Source: Xanthoparmelia taractica (Eukaryota > Ascomycota > Lecanoromycetes > Lecanorales > Parmeliaceae). Taken from it: a stretch of 64,000 nt of DNA. A program made the translations under genes and the position numbers. The notes below the pieces were generated by a model. The model was not told the DNA's origin. It saw only the letters and a program-made list of their open reading frames with translations, and did not search any database. The stretch spans positions 62,001 to 126,000 of the forward strand of contig JANQBS010000086.1 of NCBI GenBank assembly GCA_033085395.1, given 5' to 3'. Below are positions 45,529-57,800 of this stretch, piece by piece; within the stretch, counting starts at the first letter, position 1; the number at the start of each line of letters is the position of its first letter.

Positions 45529-47175
45529 ATGGGACCTGGACGCGAAAACAATGTCGCCAAAGAAGACGAGAATAGCAGGGTGAATGAAACAACAGAACAC
45601 CGCAGGGCGCGCCTTTGGCTTGGTTATTCTGCAGACAACCTGCGCAATAGCGAGAATCTGAAGAGTAATCGATCGCCGTCCCAGACGAAGTCATCGGATG
45701 AAGATGCCCAGACGGATAATCAATCTGGTAATGCACAGAACGATCGCGTGGATGGGTCAAGGGAAGACTACACTTTTCCCAATGACTATGAGAACCTTGA
45801 CGAAGTAAGAGCGCCATCTGCGATAGGGAGGCTACACGGAAAACGCAAACAGGGTTATCTCGAAGACCACAAGGCCGGGTCATCATCAAAGGATGAGCTA
45901 AACGAGATAGCGGCGCCATCGCCCATTCAGAGCCCTCAGGGTGGACGACACAACAAATATCCAGAAGACCGCGACAGCGGCCGGCCCTCAACCAATCAGA
46001 AAGCAGAGAACCACGATGTTAATTCACAGCGACAACATGCCTCTAAGCTCGCAACTGAGATCTACACTATATCATACCTCGTCTTTTTCTCAATCATGGG
46101 TACACTGTCTCGCCTTGGTCTTCAGGCTTTGACTTTCTACCCTGGAGCTCCCGTTCAGACAGGTGTGCTATGGGCCAATGTCGGTGGTAGTTTGATCATG
46201 GGCTTCCTCTCCGAAGACCGCAAGCTCTTCCAAGAAGAATGGGGCGCTTCATCTTCATCAGAGCAAGCCAATGGATATGACGAAGAGGAAGGGAAAACGT
46301 TGCACCGAAGCACTTCTGCAGGCCAGAGGCATGCTGCGGTCAAGAAGACTCTACCCCTCTACATTGGCCTAGCTACTGGCTTCTGCGGATCCTTCACGTC
46401 TTTTTCCTCTTTTATGCGTGACTGCTTCTTTGCACTTTCAAACGCCTTGCATGTTCCCATCTCACACCCTTCAACTGCTCCTATATTGGAAAATTTAAAC
46501 GTTCACCGTAATCCAGGGTATAGCTTCATGGCATTACTTGCGGTCCTGATCATTACAATTGGCTTGAGTCTAGGCGCACTCCAATTGGGCGCGCACCTGG
46601 CCCTCGGTCTCGAGCCATTCATCCCATCTATTCCATTCCTCTTCTCGCGCAGGGTCGTTGACCGTTCAGTTGTTTTCCTTGCGTCGGGCTGCTGGCTTGG
46701 CGCTATATTCATGGCTATCTGGCCCCCTGATCGACCCAGTGGGCCTGTAGCTAATGCATCTTGGGCGCAGGAAACATGGCGTAGTCAAGCATTGTTTGCG
46801 TTGGTTTTTGCTCCTCTGGGATGTCTTCTCCGCTTCTACGCATCCTTGCACCTGAATGGGAAGATCAAGTTTTTTCCTCTTGGCACGTTCGCTGTTAATG
46901 TTTTCGGCACCATGATGGAAGCCATATTTCTTGATCTTCAGCGCGTGCCAGTCGGAGGTATGGTAGGCTGCCAGGTCCTGCAAGGGATGTCTGATGGTTT
47001 TTGTGGCTGCTTGACGACAGTCAGTACGTGGGTGACCGAACTGAAGGGATTGAGATTAAAGCACGCATATTTCTACGGCTTGACGAGTGTGGGAGTAGCG
47101 TTGGGGTTGATGGTGATTATTACGGGAAGTCTACAGTGGACAGTTGGGTTCAACAGTGTCCTGTGCATGACTTGA
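45529..47175 (+). CDS. FEX1: Two-domain fluoride exporter (CrcB/FEX family)
   Basis: A single exon of 548 residues, starting at the first ATG (MGPGRENN). The first 165 residues are hydrophilic and disordered. Then two CrcB-like domains follow in tandem. Domain 1 has GTLSRLGLQALTF, WANVGGSLIMGF and ATGFCGSFTSFSSF. Domain 2 has GCLLRFYASLHLNG, FAVNVFGTMMEAIF and SDGFCGCLTTVSTW. The pore-lining asparagines (WANVGG, AVNVFG) are present in both, while the phenylalanine pair of the Fluc signature is present only in domain 1 (TSFSSF). An acidic loop (about residues 235-275) interrupts domain 1. FEX proteins sit in the plasma membrane and release fluoride by a channel mechanism. Functional asymmetry of the two halves is known in yeast Fex1. 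Assignment is firm. Confidence 0.94.
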   Translation: MGPGRENNVAKEDENSRVNETTEHRRARLWLGYSADNLRNSENLKSNRSPSQTKSSDEDAQTDNQSGNAQNDRVDGSREDYTFPNDYENLDEVRAPSAIGRLHGKRKQGYLEDHKAGSSSKDELNEIAAPSPIQSPQGGRHNKYPEDRDSGRPSTNQKAENHDVNSQRQHASKLATEIYTISYLVFFSIMGTLSRLGLQALTFYPGAPVQTGVLWANVGGSLIMGFLSEDRKLFQEEWGASSSSEQANGYDEEEGKTLHRSTSAGQRHAAVKKTLPLYIGLATGFCGSFTSFSSFMRDCFFALSNALHVPISHPSTAPILENLNVHRNPGYSFMALLAVLIITIGLSLGALQLGAHLALGLEPFIPSIPFLFSRRVVDRSVVFLASGCWLGAIFMAIWPPDRPSGPVANASWAQETWRSQALFALVFAPLGCLLRFYASLHLNGKIKFFPLGTFAVNVFGTMMEAIFLDLQRVPVGGMVGCQVLQGMSDGFCGCLTTVSTWVTELKGLRLKHAYFYGLTSVGVALGLMVIITGSLQWTVGFNSVLCMT

Positions 47176-48413
47176 AGATCGCTTCGACCTCTCAATGGTC
47201 TTCTAATGGATACACTTACGTTATCCATACAAACTAGCGAGCAAAGCGACTGGGGAAAGGTTCACTGGAAGACCCAGCGTAACTGATCAGGAACCTATGA
47301 ATGGATGAAGATCAACCTGACTGATTGGAACGGAAGCGGCCAGCTGACAAGGCCAGTTGAGGCAGTACGCGATGCCCACCCAACTTCAGAGTGCCGGTGG
47401 GCACGGTATCGAAGGGTTTATAAATCCTTCCAGCAAGGAAAGGTTTAGATAGAAGGGAGAGAAGTCAATGTGTGGTGAGGGTTTGAGGCTGGCTTGTGCG
47501 CATTCCGTGGAAGCCTAAGGATAGGATAGGATATGATATACAGAAGCATGGTGAAGGATGATCAAGCATTAAATTAAGGCTCCACGGAAGAGATCTGAAC
47601 CGTGGCCGTGGTTCTCTCATCATCCTCTACCACTACCGCCGTGTCATCCATTATATATATCAATTGCCCATAATAAATGCCGAAAGACGGGCATCTCATG
47701 CATAAGCAAGGTAGATCATCCAAATCAGTCGGGTGGCAGACGACATGCGCGATCTCGCTGGCATTCGCTGCAAGTCAACTCGACACAATGTAAAGGACCA
47801 TCTTCATTGGACCTTTGGCCTCAATATTTGGCAGGCCTCCCTAGTCGAACAATACACGGGTAGTCCAATGCTGAAGACTTTGATGATATAGTGTACTGCT
47901 TGCGTGTGTACTCGCCATCACACTGTCGTCAAACTGTTAACATTAGATGTTAAGCGTAAGTAGGAGCATCCGTACATCTAAAGTCATCCAGACCAGTGTG
48001 CAAAATGCTACCCCTAGAATTCCTTGAGACAGAGACAACTGACAAAGATGCTGATTTGTTCTGATACCGCGCGCCCTTACGCTGAATATATATGGTGTTC
48101 CCTGCATCTCGTACGTGGCAAAGAAGAGAGGCAGCACCTGCATTAGCCCCGCAACACGGATAAGACATGTCACTCTTTTTCCCTGCCTGCGAATGATAAC
48201 AATAAATAAATCATGATCACTAGAAGATGATAACTCCCTCTCACACTCTCCCATTAAATGACACAAGCTCTGCCCTCCTTCGCGACCTGGCCGCGACTTC
48301 CTCATCCCCTTGAGAACACGAAGAGCACGACGGGACACGAGAGCACCTTCTCACTTTGGATATGATCTTCTGAAATCCAAAACACGACGCTCACTGCTTT
48401 TATCGCCGTCATC
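47176..48413. other. Intergenic region FEX to GH16
   Basis: 1.24 kb. Contains a short AGGAT-type pentamer run near 47518-47532 and an AT run near 47652-47660. A minus-strand frame of 131 codons at 47943-48338 has no recognisable domain. No RNA gene was recognised. Confidence 0.5.
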
Positions 48414-49589
48414 ATGTTTACCCCTCTCTTATCGTTTCTCAGCTTCTTCATAATCTTGCGCTCTTTCCAATTCGTCCGGGCTGATTGCGAATGTGGCTAC
48501 ACCGTCAACTCCACTCTCTACACTGACCTGCTTGAGACAGACTTTCTTCACTTGGCAAACATCACCAGCGACGCAGATTGGCAACCACAGGATTACACGG
48601 TCACGCCAGAACTTGCCAGAGGACCATATGGCAAGAATGCGTCTGTCAGTAACGTCGTCGCCAATCCGCTCAAAAGCCAATACGACTGGGCAGGGGATGG
48701 TGTCAATGGTGGTGATGCCGGTCTGCAGCTCTTTGTTAGAGGCGGCGTTCCTCAAGACGGACTGATACCAATCGCCGAACTTGCTACAGCCAGGACAGAC
48801 ATGCTCTATGGGAGCTTCCGTGCCGGCATGAAGGCGACGGGAACACCTGGTACATGTGGTGCTTTTTTCTGGGTATAGCCTACCTCTCTGCTGCCCTCCT
48901 GCGATTGATGCTCACATCTCTCATCGCAGTATCTCAATGACACACAGGAAATCGACATGGAGTTCCTCTCCGCCGAATTCAATGACACCTCCCAACCCGT
49001 CAACCTCGTCCTCCAATCCCCGGAATCCGAAAAAGCAGGCTTCAATGCTGCAAACACGGGCACCTTTCAGATACACCAATTGAACTTCACTTCCACAGAA
49101 GGCTTTCACGAGTACCGTTTCGATTGGTCCCCCCATGCCGTCGAGTTTTACGCCGACGGTGTCCTGCTTGATACCATGACCAGTGCTGTTCCCACGGCGC
49201 CAGGCCACATCACGCTGTCTCATTGGAGCAATGGTGATCCGAATTGGAGCGCCGGGCCACCTACCGATGACGCGATTCTCACGGTTGAGTACCTGAAAGG
49301 CTACTTCAATAGCTCAGATCCAGCCCGGCAGCAGGACTGGTCAAAGCGCTGCATCAACCCTTCAGCGGCGAATGCAACTTGCTCTGTCCCCGAGGTCACC
49401 CAGGCGCCGGATGGAAATGCTAGCGCGCATACCTTCTTCTTCAGCTTGCAGACCAACGAGACGGGTAATCAGACTGTGGTTGGGTCGAAGAAGAAGAGTG
49501 AAGGGATAGCATTGGACGTATCTGGGACAGGGATGGCAGCGGTGATGCTGATGCTGATGCTGTCAAGTGTGGCCTGGATCCTATTGTAA
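48414..49589 (+). CDS. GH16-family cell wall glycosidase, probably GPI-anchored
   Basis: Two exons, 48414-48872 and 48930-49589, with a 57-base intron, encode 372 residues. A signal peptide (LLSFLSFFIILRSFQFVRA) precedes the mature DCECGYTVN. The catalytic strand QEIDMEFLS supplies the GH16 E-x-D-x-x-E arrangement with E160, D162 and E164; the intron sits just before it. The jelly-roll core continues through FHEYRFDWSPHAVEFYADG and HITLSHWSNGDPNWSAGPP. Several N-glycosylation motifs follow. The last 20 residues are hydrophobic (MAAVMLMLMLSSVAWILL), as in GPI-anchored proteins. GH16 enzymes of this kind act on wall beta-glucan or transfer chitin to glucan. The exact activity cannot be told from the sequence. 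Confidence 0.9.
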
Positions 49590-50452
49590 TGAGATGGCGA
49601 ATAGGACTCAGGCTGCTGTGGGATGGATTGTACATTATGCGTATGGCGTGTTGCGTTGCCTGCTGGTTCTGGGCGGCTTATAGAGATACCCCATTGCAGC
49701 TCCTGGTGTTTATTTATAGCGATCGATTCTCTTATAGAGCAGATGTCTTAAGGCAAAAGCTCATCATGCAGAGCTGATTCAACACAAATACAATTCAAAT
49801 TGTACATTCTATATTACTTTGAAGATTGGAAGAAAACTTGGTGTCGTAGATTTTTCTTTGTCCGCTTTTGACTTCGATGATATTTCCGCGCCATAGATCA
49901 TTCACCCCTGACATTAATTTCAATGATCAACCAAACCACCTTCTCAGTCATCAGCCCGTCAACAGACTGTCTCTACAGCTTATCCACGTCTAATAACGGG
50001 TGACACGCCAGGGTCTCCTTACATTCCTCTCAGACCTTGGTTATAGGCGCATCAACGCCTCCAACGCGGACGACTCGATCAAAGAAACTTGAGCTCTTTG
50101 GCCGACTACACTTCCACATTCGCCATTCTCTATTTGCTGAGGCCCAAGTGTCCTTGTCTACGGAAACATAGCTTTACCGCGGAAAGTTCAACCGTCGAGG
50201 ATACCCACGCTGTTCGATAGGCAGGCTTTGCACTACGAGTAACCTGTTGAGGCCGCTGTATGCATCTCTACGAAGATTATTGCACCTACAGATCTATAAC
50301 ACCTGCATCTGGACCTGAACACATAGAATAGGAGGATCAATCGGGGGCACAATCAAGTATCGACTCGGTGCCCAGCGCCTCCACACGCATTCCGCACGAA
50401 AGCAGAGGACTCGCAACCTATCCATCCACCACACACAACCAACACATCAAAC
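49590..50452. other. Intergenic region GH16 to repeat protein
   Basis: 863 bases, plus-strand genes on both sides. Short frames only. CT-rich near the next start codon. No structured element was recognised. Confidence 0.5.
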
Positions 50453-51043
50453 ATGCGCCTCACCGCCCACCCCATCTCCCTCCTCCCCTTCCTCATCCTC
50501 TCCTTCTTCTCACTCCCAACCCTCACCACACCACCCCACCTCCCACTCCCCCGCCCCCGCCCCCTCGACGCCATCCTCGTCGAACAGCCCGAACCCGCGC
50601 CACCCATTCTCAAACACCTCGACCTCCGACAAGTCGCAGCAGGCGTCGGTGGAGCCGGTGCGGTCGCTGCGCCGGCTCAACCTCCAGCCGTCGCACCGGC
50701 AGTAGCACCGGCAGTAGCACCAGCGGCAGCACCAGCGGCAGCACCGGCGGCAGCTCCAGCGGCAGCTCCAGCGGCAGCACCGGCCGCAGCACCAGCGGCG
50801 GTCAACCCGACGAACGCACCCACCGTTGCGGCTGGGGGAGCTTCGAGCCCGACGCCCGTGAAGAGCGGGGCGATTGGTATGGGGACGTTGACGGGGACGG
50901 TGGGCGTCGTTAAGACGAAGGATGCGAAGAGCGGGGCTGTGGGGGGGTATGGGGAGGGTGGTTTGTTGGGTTTGGAGGTTTGGGGCGGTATCTTGGCGTG
51001 TTGGGCGCTGGGCGTTGTTGGTGGTGGTGGTGGGGGATTATGA
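50453..51043 (+). CDS. Secreted Ala/Pro-repeat protein
   Basis: 196 residues, no intron. A signal peptide (ISLLPFLILSFFSLPTL) leads to a Pro-rich region (PHLPLPRPRPLDAI). A repeat of about ten APAV or APAA tetrapeptides follows at about residues 79-117, encoded by a 12-base tandem repeat at 50687-50801. A Gly/Thr region and a hydrophobic C-terminus rich in glycine (LEVWGGILACWALGVV) complete it; a GPI anchor is conceivable. Other frames across the repeat are also open, giving Gly/Ser or Leu/Pro repeats. The frame chosen is the only one with a start codon plus signal peptide. A wall or surface role is inferred; no family is recognised. Expression evidence would be needed to be sure it is coding. 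Confidence 0.55.
   Translation: MRLTAHPISLLPFLILSFFSLPTLTTPPHLPLPRPRPLDAILVEQPEPAPPILKHLDLRQVAAGVGGAGAVAAPAQPPAVAPAVAPAVAPAAAPAAAPAAAPAAAPAAAPAAAPAAVNPTNAPTVAAGGASSPTPVKSGAIGMGTLTGTVGVVKTKDAKSGAVGGYGEGGLLGLEVWGGILACWALGVVGGGGGGL
50687..50801. repeat. 12-base tandem repeat inside the Ala/Pro gene
   Basis: About 9.6 imperfect copies of a GCACCAGCGGCA-type unit. Variation is mainly between GTA and GCA/GCG codons and between CCG, CCA and TCC positions. Copy number could vary between strains. Confidence 0.8.
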
Positions 51044-52099
51044 TGATGGTGTGTATGGTGGTGTGATGGTGTTGTAATGGGTAGGGTTGGAAGTGGAAGA
51101 AGAATTGAAAGAAGAGATCAATCGAGTTGGCATTTGCAACCTACACGGAAGGACGCACGGCGTTTTTCGGAAGCAGCATGTTGGCACCGGCATAGATAGA
51201 TAGACAGATGGGTATTCAGCATGTGCCATATACCACATAATCCGCATAGCATTCTCTCTCTTTCTCTCTCTCTCTCTCGGGGCATAAAGCTGAGATCAAC
51301 CTATTGCATCAATGCATGACTTGGGCTCCTGCTGCGTGCTATAGAATCGAAATAAGAGGAAAAAGTAATAGTACTATATCCTGTTCCCTTGCCAGAAGTG
51401 ATTTTGTGTTGGCTCCCACAGAATACCTCATACCTCTTGCTCCCATGAACTCGAAAATCTAGCTAGCTAGCATAGCTTCTTCTATCGTACAAAAATAAAT
51501 AAATAGGTATCGACATTACCCCCCCAACCTCCAGCCCGTTCCCTGGCCCCACAAACCAGACAATCGCATACGTACATCGAATGCGCGCCCGTACCGTAGC
51601 CCTCTCTCTCTCTCTCTCTCTCTGTCGCGCTCTCTCTCTCTCTGTGCCAGGTGAAAGCTTCCCGTGCATGCTGCAGACAATTGAGCACGGCAGAAGGGGA
51701 AGCATTTTATGTAGAAAAAAGACAGACACATAAACAAATTCATCGCTTGCTAATACAGATGAGCCGCCCGAAAACACAAAAACATGACATGACAGGAACC
51801 GCCGATGGATAGGAAATGGTATCTCTGGGTTTCTGGATCGAATTAGATACTAGGAGTGGTGAACGGAGTGGGCGCAGGACCAGCCCGCTGTGGTCAGATG
51901 TTGCGGGTCGTCATGTGTGTTCCTGACGGACATTATGCAGACAGGCGAGATAGGTAGACGGACGGTCGATGAGCTTGTCTATTGACAAGGTTCAGCGGTA
52001 GGAAGTGCGATCCGTGGTCGTCGAATCCTTGCCTTTCTGTTGGGGGACGGTCTTGAATGTAGAGTTGAACGAGATGCGACCGGATATATTCAAGATCGA
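51044..52099. other. 3' flanks with CT microsatellites
   Basis: 1.06 kb between the stops of the convergent repeat protein and C2H2 factor. It contains two (CT)n tracts. The first is at 51254-51278. The second, 51602-51643, is interrupted by GTCGCG. The open frames there on the minus strand encode only Arg/Glu repeats from the microsatellite. Confidence 0.75.
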
Positions 52100-54850
52100 T
52101 CAAGCCTGAATGGGTTGAAATGTGGTATCCATATCGAGGTCCACACCTTGCGAGGACATTGTAGGTGTGCTGGCGCTCGTCCCAGAGGCAACGGCATCTT
52201 CGTAGCCTACAAGCGCTTCCGAATGCAGTTTGAACGACTCGCCCATGAGCTTGGTGATCCTGTGGTTGCAGTCAGTATCAAGACCCGTGCAAAACATCTG
52301 GAGATTGACTTACCCCCACACGACCACCTCGTCAAGCATACTACCCCATAGTCGAGCGACAGTCGAGCTCAGCTTTGAATTATACGCACCGACCGGCTCA
52401 TCGTCGAACAGGTTTCGAACCTTGTTGTACATCGCCAATTCCTCCGCGCTTGCTTCAACTTCGTCATGCTCCAGTCGGTAAAGCCAGAGACTTAGAATGA
52501 CCATGAGGTCGAGACCGCACAGAGGATGTTCCACGCTCCAGTTCGTAGCACACGTTTCCCCGACCCATTTGATACCCTGTAATGCGACGATCTCGATGCA
52601 ATTGTAGCATTCTTCAATGACCTTGATCATCTCTTGCGACCTCTTGACTTTGTCCCTGGCATTGGTCATCGCGGCGGCGACCTCGTAGGAGTCGTGATAT
52701 CGGAGGGCTTCTTGGACTGACTTCAGATCGACCTCTAACCGTGCCCAAGTGTTTCGGTAGACAGCCATGGCGTTGAAGATCAGTGGGTGACCCTGGTGAG
52801 GCGCACTCAGCTGGACGACGATGGTTTCAGGCTCACACTTCTCCAACGACTTTTCCCACGTTTCAAGAGCAAGACGGAGCTTGTACTCCGTCACCACATC
52901 CTGCAAGGCTTCAAAGTTACGCTTGTGTTCCCACACCGCCAGGAACAGTGCATTGATCATGACTCTTGTTGCGAAGGCGCTGTATCGCGTTGCATCTCCC
53001 TGGTACAGACTGTCAATTGCTTCGCGTACAGTGACAATGGTCGAGGCCGTTAAGCTGTCTCGCCATGAGTTTTCATCCACGACTTCGAGATTCCATAACG
53101 ACTCAGACGACGGCAGTTCTAAGGTCTCGAACTCCTTGAAACTGATAGCGGGGGTATGGTCATAGGTTAGAGTGAGGAGGCCGAAGAAAATATACACTGC
53201 GTAGTATGTTCGCCTGCATCCTTCGTCTTCGACCCATTCTGCGTGGGTGGGCTGTGCGCCTTCTCTTGCTTCGGACCGTAGCTTCAATTCGTACCGATTG
53301 CCGGCGACCATCTGCGATGATCAGTCAGTAAACATTTCGATAGGTGATGATGGTGGAAATACGTTGGCAACGAGACTCTTGATGGAACCTGCCCATTCCA
53401 ATCCTTTCGGATCTCCACTCCAACTGGCGAATATCATGTTCAATAGCGTACTCTGCATTGTCCACAGCGGACACTTGCGCGAGCTGAAGCTTTCTTTGTT
53501 CTGCAGGAATTGACTGACGAGTAGCTTCGAACCTATATGAAAAATGAACGCTTTTTCCTCGTTGAACGAGTAGAGAGCACCAATGGAGAGGACCGAAAGG
53601 AGCAGTGCTGGAGAAACTTGGCTCGGGTCGAAAGACTCGAGATGTAAGAAGGGCAGATGGTGATGGAAAAGTTTGAAGTATGACTCGAGACAGGCGTTGA
53701 TCTCTGCTCGAGATTGAAGTTCAAAGTTGGACTGGGTCGTCCGCTCCGTATCGCAACGCTTCATATTTTCTTGCATCGTGGTGTAGTCTTCGTCCGATGG
53801 AAGTTGAGGTACTTTAGGCGTGGTGATTGGTTGGCTTGGACCCGGCGAGCGTCGGTAATCTACAGGCGAGACTGGTCCGGTCATGAAGGGGAAGGGTGAG
53901 AGGCCGTTGGGGGTCGCAGGGCCGGAGATGGGCATGGAGCCGGTGAGGGACTGGAGTCCAGGTGCGAGGGCGTCACCTCCGGAAGGGTATCTCTCCATCA
54001 TCGGCGGTAGTTGGTTGGGATGAGGTTGGACGGTACTGGCACTGTTGAAAGAAAGCTGCGACAATTGAGAATCTTGCGAGCCAGAAAGGCTTGAGGAAGA
54101 AACTGAAGAAGCTTTGGGTTGAATTACCGAATTTGACATGAAATGATCCCACGGCATCTGATTGATGGGCATGGAACCGGACATGCCGGCCATGAAGGGG
54201 ACGGACGTATCAAACATGGTGGTGTGGTCGGGGGAGTAGGGCGTCGAGGTCTCGTCGAGGTGATCGTCCGGGTTGTTTGCCAGGGCGGCCGTAGCTTTGT
54301 GATGAAAGTTGGTAATCATCATCGCAGCAACATTATCGTCAATCATACCATCACTGCTTGCTTCTATTTGCTCCATCGTCGCCGTGTCCACTTCGATGGA
54401 TGGCTTTGCGGGGGTCGCCTTTGGTGTTGGCTTTGCGCCCGGCCGTCTCTTGACTTCGCTGACCAGCGGTACTCCTCCATCTTTTGCGTGTACGGTTCGG
54501 TCGTGTCGGAGCAGAAGGTCTCGTCGGACAAAGGTACTGCGGCACTTTGCGCATTTAAAAGGTCGTTCTTTGGTGTCTGGGGGATGAGGGTGGAATGTTA
54601 GCACGAGTGGGTCAAAACGTGGGCTTTCACGACCCCACCATTGGGGGGGGGGGAGCGACCCCTCCATGGAACTATTAGGAAAGGTACGGAGACACTTACG
54701 CGACCTCTCATGTCTGCTTCTATGTTCGCTTCGACTGAATGCCCGAGAACAGAATTGGCATTTGTACTTTTTATCGGGGACGTGTTGCGGCTTCGCAGGT
54801 TTGGAGGCCGGTGCGACAGACGCTGTGGCAGTTGCAGAAGTCGCAGGCAT
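52100..54850 (-). CDS. C2H2 / fungal_trans transcription factor (Adr1-AmdX-like)
   Basis: Four exons on the minus strand, 54850-54700, 54576-53363, 53311-52314 and 52259-52100, encode 840 residues. Introns are 123, 51 and 54 bases. Two adjacent C2H2 fingers lie at residues 31-51 (CQFCSRAFSRSEHRSRHERS, then H) and 59-80 (CAKCRSTFVRRDLLLRHDRT, then VH). The first intron splits the codon of the last histidine of finger 1. The arrangement recalls Adr1 and AmdX-type factors. A Ser/Pro/Met-rich linker follows. From about residue 380 there is a helical fungal-specific transcription factor domain (INACLESYFKLFHHHLPFLH, GLEWAGSIKSLVANMVAGNR, RRTYYAVYIFFGLL). It should bind DNA and regulate genes, perhaps of carbon or nitrogen use, but targets are not shown. 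Intron 1 contains a run of eleven or so G residues near 54640-54652. Confidence 0.9.
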
Positions 54851-57800
54851 TGCAACACTATGATTTTGAAGGCGTCGACCAGTATCCCCCGTGTGAAACG
54901 AAAGAGACTATCTGATACTGGAAGGAGTATGTCGATGGAATGGACGTATGCCAAATGAATTCCCTTCGATCATGCCTTTTTGGTGGAGTAGGAGGAGGAG
55001 AAAGCTCTGCTGGGGGGGTGGTGGATTGGGGCAAGTGTGTGTTGTCTTGGCTGCTAGTCTAATCTTGTGGAGTCTAGTTGATTTCTTTGGCTGTGAATTT
55101 ACTTCGGCGTGCTGCGATGGTTTGATCTGAGGGAGATTTTTGATGCTGTTGGATATGGTGTGTTCTTTTGCGAGTAGGATGGCCCGTAGATGAGTGTTAA
55201 CCTTGGATGAAATATTTTTGGAGTACAGTAATAAGAATATTTGGAGGGGTATGCCCCCTTTTTCGAGGGGCCACTTTGCGCGGGCGAGAGGCCCGAAAAC
55301 CTCCCTACATTATTTCGTGGACAGACTAACGTAATGATACCACTAGCTATCTATTCGAGATACTTTTGTTTCCTGGCATGTCACGGCGTCTAGAGTACCT
55401 CTTCATCTAAAAGTACTTCGTACTCGGTTGTCAATAATAATGTTTGGTACCTGATTGTAAAGTATCCAATGTTGACCGTTCCAAGCAATAAGGTAGGTAT
55501 ACCTTCATCTAATTCACATTTTATCTGTCGACGCCTAAATAGCGAACAGCTCAGAATGTGATGATTATTCGACCTCAGCTCGTCTCTTAATCATAGGCCG
55601 CCACATGCTCCAGGCTAAATCTCATGAAGACAGTTTCAAGGATTGGCGGGCCAGCGCAGGAGCCGCAACGCAATCGAGGGGGGTGTTGACTTCATTATCA
55701 TAACCGAGCTTTAAGCGTTTTCCATCTCTCCGCCAAATGAATTTTGTGTGTGGCGGTGAGAGTCGCAAATGCGATCCTTTTCCGGCGTCTGTGCCCGTAG
55801 GGGGGGGGGGAATGGTGGTTGTGAGCTGGTTGGTGTTGCGGATGTCTGCATTGATTCTGAGTTGTCGTTTTGCCCCGAGTCTCGACCAGGGGATATGCAA
55901 CTGATCTTATCCTTTTGGAGGAGATACTGGTTGAGGCTTGAGATGATGATGATGATGACATTCGAGCCCTGTCATGACTTGGACTAGTACGCTGTGGCGC
56001 GTATTACGGGGCCGAATTACCCTTCCTGCTTTTGAGAGCCAAGGTCGACATCAAGATAAACCGCGGTCGATATCAAGGCAACTACCAAATAGATCGAATT
56101 GTCCCAAAGAAAGGTTGAGGGAAAGTATTTATTATTATTCCCAAAGGGAGCGACCGTCGTGGAGATTGGATTGCTTACCTTCGAATCAAAGGCCGTTGGG
56201 CATTGAATCCCACCCAGAGGGGAGGGTTGATCGGTCCAAAATGGAAAGGCAATCCCTCTTTCCCCGGGCCCAAACGTCAGGGTTAGCGCATGTTAGCCAC
56301 TCGCCCCGACTTCCTTTTACTTCCAAGTAACTACTTTTTTGCTTCATATTCTGGATATTCCCTGCAATGCCACGAGGTTGGATCTGCCGCCAAGATGTGG
56401 CCACACACCCACCTGTCACATAGAAGTACCAAGCTTCACTGTACCAAGCAGTACGCCACTCTTGCAGAAAACGAAGTGGCAGCAGATGATGAATTTATTA
56501 TTCTTCTATCTATGTCGGACACTCCAAGAGCAAAAAAGGTAGACTGCTTCACCTGTCAAAGCGTCCAGCTCCGGCAATATCAACGCAAGGAGAGTGTCAG
56601 AAACAAAACACCCGGCTTTGTAAAAGCGTCTGATCCCTCTGGGCCTCCGTTTCCGAGCTTCCGCGGGCATCATGCAAGTCTCCTACTCCAGCCTCGCCAA
56701 TCGCAGGCGACTTTGATCTTTGTCACGGAAGTGCATATAGCGCAGCTCTCTCACAGTTACTTCGTAACCCAAACAACGGGGCTGCCAGCATAAGATAAGT
56801 TCTGAGCCAAGAATATTATAGCAGCTGTCAATATCGGCCCCGCCTCGAACCAGAGTGCCGGAAATTGGGTGGTAAGGTTATCACGACAACGATTGGAGAG
56901 GGATCATCGAAAGGGATGCAGCTCTGTGTGCGGGATGATTGGTCAAGATTTTGGTTTCTTGAGAAGAGGAATGAAGCACTGCGCAGCTGTATGGGCGAAG
57001 CTCGAGGCCACTTTTGACTTAGCACACTTTGAAAAGTGACGAATCTGATCTTACCTAGTCAGCCGTGAAAGGCATGATAGTGGCAAGCCGCGAGGTGGGA
57101 AGAAGGGATTTAAGAGCACGGTAGCCGAAAGGACAGGAAAGGATATGCTTGCGAGAGCAGTGCACTATAGGCAGCAGGCAGAGGCACAATAATAATAGGG
57201 AGACATTCCTGCTGACAACTCGGATACTCAAGCACGTAGTAGGTCAAGGTAAGGAAGCTGCGAGCTTGCATAAGATACAGGTAGGAGCGGTCAGCCATAT
57301 TTGGGCAAGAACAAGTAGAAAGACCAACATGTATTCCTCCTGATAAGCATAAACTAAATGAAGCCAGTAGAGTAGAAGTAAAGTAGAAGTAGAGTAGCCC
57401 ATACAAATTAGGTATTGACTTGAATAAAAACGATCACTGGGCAGTTGCAATCTCGGTCCAGATGATCCTCGTGCCTCGATTCTAATGTAATGTCGGGCTT
57501 TTTTCTGCTTTTCCCTGCCGCCCGCCATCTAATGTCTCTAAGAGTAAGAGTCTACCTACTATAATGTCAAAAAGGATGATGGCAGCAAATCCTCGATCCA
57601 TCCTTGCTACTTATACGACAACCCGCTGAACTTGTACCTTGGACATCATCTATCTGAAGCGCATCTGCAGCATCCTGTCGACAACCGAGATCTGGCATCA
57701 CATTATTATTATTATTGTTCCCTTGATTCTCTTGTGCGGCTAAGGATCGCCGGGTCGAATCAACCTATTTCGAAGTATACTCGTACACCATCCTCGCACT

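Noticed and set aside
47943..48338. 131-codon minus-strand frame upstream of GH16
   Set aside because: No family resemblance; lies in the GH16 promoter region; composition gives no support for coding.
50368..50913. 181-codon plus-strand frame and minus-strand frames over the Ala/Pro repeat
   Set aside because: They have no signal peptide or domain and follow directly from the stop-free 12-base repeat read in other phases.
56290..56793. 167-codon plus-strand frame upstream of CDC25
   Set aside because: No recognisable motif, mixed low-quality composition, overlapping frames on the other strand, and no splice partners.
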